NCBI GenBank assembly: GCA_036501825.1
Contig: DASXZP010000036.1
Span: 186,001 to 250,000 of the forward strand
Direction of reading: 5' to 3'
Source: JAFECT01 sp036501825
GTDB lineage: Bacteria; Pseudomonadota; Alphaproteobacteria; Caulobacterales; Caulobacteraceae
Length of the DNA stretch: 64,000 bases
The position numbers were made by a program, and so were the translations under genes. Under the pieces are notes generated by a model. It did not search any database. It had not been told where the DNA came from and was given only the letters and a program-made list of their open reading frames with translations. Of this stretch, positions 62,932 through 64,000 are shown piece by piece. The stretch's first letter is position 1; each line of letters begins with the position of its first letter.

Positions 62932-63492
62932 ATGGGGCAACTCAAATCCACCGAGATAGCCTCGGCATTGACCGAAGCGATGGCGGCGGGGCGCTTCGTG
63001 CGCCTGACCACACGCTACGACGAGCGGGTGAGCGGTTACGTCGCGGCGATTGGCCCGGGATTTGTGATGATCGCGGTGGTGAACCACCGCATCTGGTTCG
63101 ACGGCTTTGAATGCTTCCGCCGGCCGGACATCCTCGCGGTCGGAGACGACCCCTACGCGGCGTTTCACGAGACCGCCCTGTCGCGCCGCGGCGATACGCG
63201 GCCGCAAACCCCGCCCGTGTCCTTGGAGAACATCGAGGCTTTGCTGACGACGGCAGGGAAGCTGTTCCCGCTCGTCACCATTCACACCGAGGTCGAAGAC
63301 GCCGACGTCCTCTTCATCGGCCGCGTGCTTGAGGTTACCGCCGGCGAACTCGTGATGCTCGAAGTGGACCCGGGCGCGGAATGGGACGCTGAGCCGGAGC
63401 GCTGTCCGACCGCGGACATTACGCGGGTGGCTTTCGGCTCGGACTATGAGGACGCCCTATGGCTGGTGGCGGGCGATCCGCCGTCGGCCTAG
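62932..63492 (+). CDS. Hypothetical protein with two small beta-barrel-like halves
   Basis: 186 residues. The first half (RFVRLTTRYDERVSGYVAAI...NHRIWFDGFECFRRPDI) and the second (DVLFIGRVLEVTAGELVMLEVD...CPTADITRVAFGSDYEDALWLVAG) each look like an Sm/SH3-type small barrel. The terminal ITRVxFGxxYExALxLVAG block appears characteristic. No catalytic motif. It is likely cotranscribed with the creatininase gene. Confidence 0.72.
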   Translation: MGQLKSTEIASALTEAMAAGRFVRLTTRYDERVSGYVAAIGPGFVMIAVVNHRIWFDGFECFRRPDILAVGDDPYAAFHETALSRRGDTRPQTPPVSLENIEALLTTAGKLFPLVTIHTEVEDADVLFIGRVLEVTAGELVMLEVDPGAEWDAEPERCPTADITRVAFGSDYEDALWLVAGDPPSA

Positions 63493-63500
63493 GTTGAGGT

Positions 63501-63728
63501 TCAGCTGAACTGTGAGCGGAACACCGCCTTGATGTGCGCGCGCCGGGCGTCCAGGCGCGTTGCGGTTGCGTCGTCGCCGCTTTGGCGCGCGAGCACTATC
63601 GCGTCGGTCAGGAACTCTTTTGCGTCGTTGTAGCGGGCCGCCGCGGTGGTTGCATCGGCGGCTTCATACATTGCCGTGTAAGCGGCTTCCGCCTGCGCTT
63701 CCAGCCAAGCTATGTCGCGATCCGTCAT
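63501..63728 (-). CDS. Small helical protein downstream of Rieske gene
   Basis: 75 residues from ATG 63728, which overlaps the Rieske stop (ATGA). Predicted all-alpha: TDRDIAWLEAQAEAAYTAMYEA, then AAARYNDAKEFLTDAIVLAR. No known domain. Translation is probably coupled to the upstream gene. Confidence 0.75.
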   Translation of the reverse strand: MTDRDIAWLEAQAEAAYTAMYEAADATTAAARYNDAKEFLTDAIVLARQSGDDATATRLDARRAHIKAVFRSQFS

Positions 63729-64000
63729 GCCGTCACGATCATCCCGTCTTTCACTTCGACCGGCCACGGCTTCAGTCGCGCCCCCGCAGCAGGGCCGCCT
63801 AAACAAGCGCCGTCTTTGATGTTGAACAGGGCGCCGTGCCAGGAGCATTGGATCAGCTCGCCGTCGCGGGTCAGATAGCGGTCGAGTTGTTGCGCCAGCG
63901 GCAGGCCGGCGTGAGGGCAGCGGTCGACGTAGCCGTGGACGACGCCGTCCTTGCGCACGACGAAACCGTGGAACCAGGCGTCCTTGATCTGCAGCACGAA
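63725..64000 (-). CDS. Rieske [2Fe-2S] protein, 5' end beyond window
   Basis: At least 91 residues are visible; the frame is open to the window edge, so the start probably lies outside (a GTG at 63997 is internal-looking). The cluster ligands are CPHAG and CSWHG, spaced as in bacterial Rieske ferredoxins and oxygenase-associated subunits. It may be an electron carrier for a dioxygenase. Confidence 0.85.
   Translation of the reverse strand, partial: FVLQIKDAWFHGFVVRKDGVVHGYVDRCPHAGLPLAQQLDRYLTRDGELIQCSWHGALFNIKDGACLGGPAAGARLKPWPVEVKDGMIVTA

Overview
This 64 kb window is high-GC chromosomal DNA from an alphaproteobacterium, most likely Caulobacterales-like. The support is a large TonB-dependent receptor of the Xanthomonas/Caulobacter type, a ROSE-like leader on an hsp20 gene, the DUF2244-nth pair, and dense GTG/TTG/ATG starts with short operons. 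The taxon is inferred from gene content only. I see no rRNA, no CRISPR array, no prophage and no transposase. There is one tRNA, Gly-GCC.

Layout. 1-14.1 kb: a truncated PH-domain membrane protein, an EF-G-like GTPase, glpK, a pentapeptide-repeat protein, hsp20 with an RNA thermometer candidate, a lipoprotein methyltransferase with a lysophospholipase, hisN-like phosphatase, an XRE regulator, a ParD/ParE pair coupled to an aminotransferase, and typA. 14.2-24.9 kb: VOC protein with threonine dehydratase, phosphotransferase with MaoC hydratase, a frameshifted M19 dipeptidase, a sulfatase-fold lipoprotein lacking the catalytic motif, DUF2244/nth, a frameshifted GIY-YIG gene, a His/Lys-rich exported protein, adenosine kinase and an Smr protein. 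25-31.8 kb: a three-PAS histidine kinase, cupin, cspA, EVE protein, AlaX-like editing protein and an esterase.

31.9-40 kb is the most system-like part. A response regulator, histidine kinase, beta-propeller and four-repeat DUF347 membrane protein are read leftward. A TonB receptor and histidine-acid phosphatase are read rightward from the shared intergenic region. I interpret it as a regulated phosphoester (phytate-like) capture and hydrolysis locus. 40-51 kb: tRNA-Gly, an SDR, DUF1232 protein, two complete 2OG-Fe(II) oxygenase paralogues and the 3' remnant of a third, an Ntn asparaginase, an S41-like protein and an MFS transporter lying between oxygenase copies, rlmN, and DUF350 with a trypsin-fold protein lacking its serine. 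51-60 kb: three tandem M16 peptidases. 60-64 kb: acs, a creatininase-family protein, a two-barrel hypothetical, and a Rieske protein cut by the window end.

A striking feature is the intergenic DNA. At least seven unrelated sequence families share one design: about 20-50 bp inverted arms around a 60-140 bp loop, mostly in gaps between gene ends. Four families recur within the window. Two genes are interrupted by single-base frameshifts, which could be real decay or assembly error.
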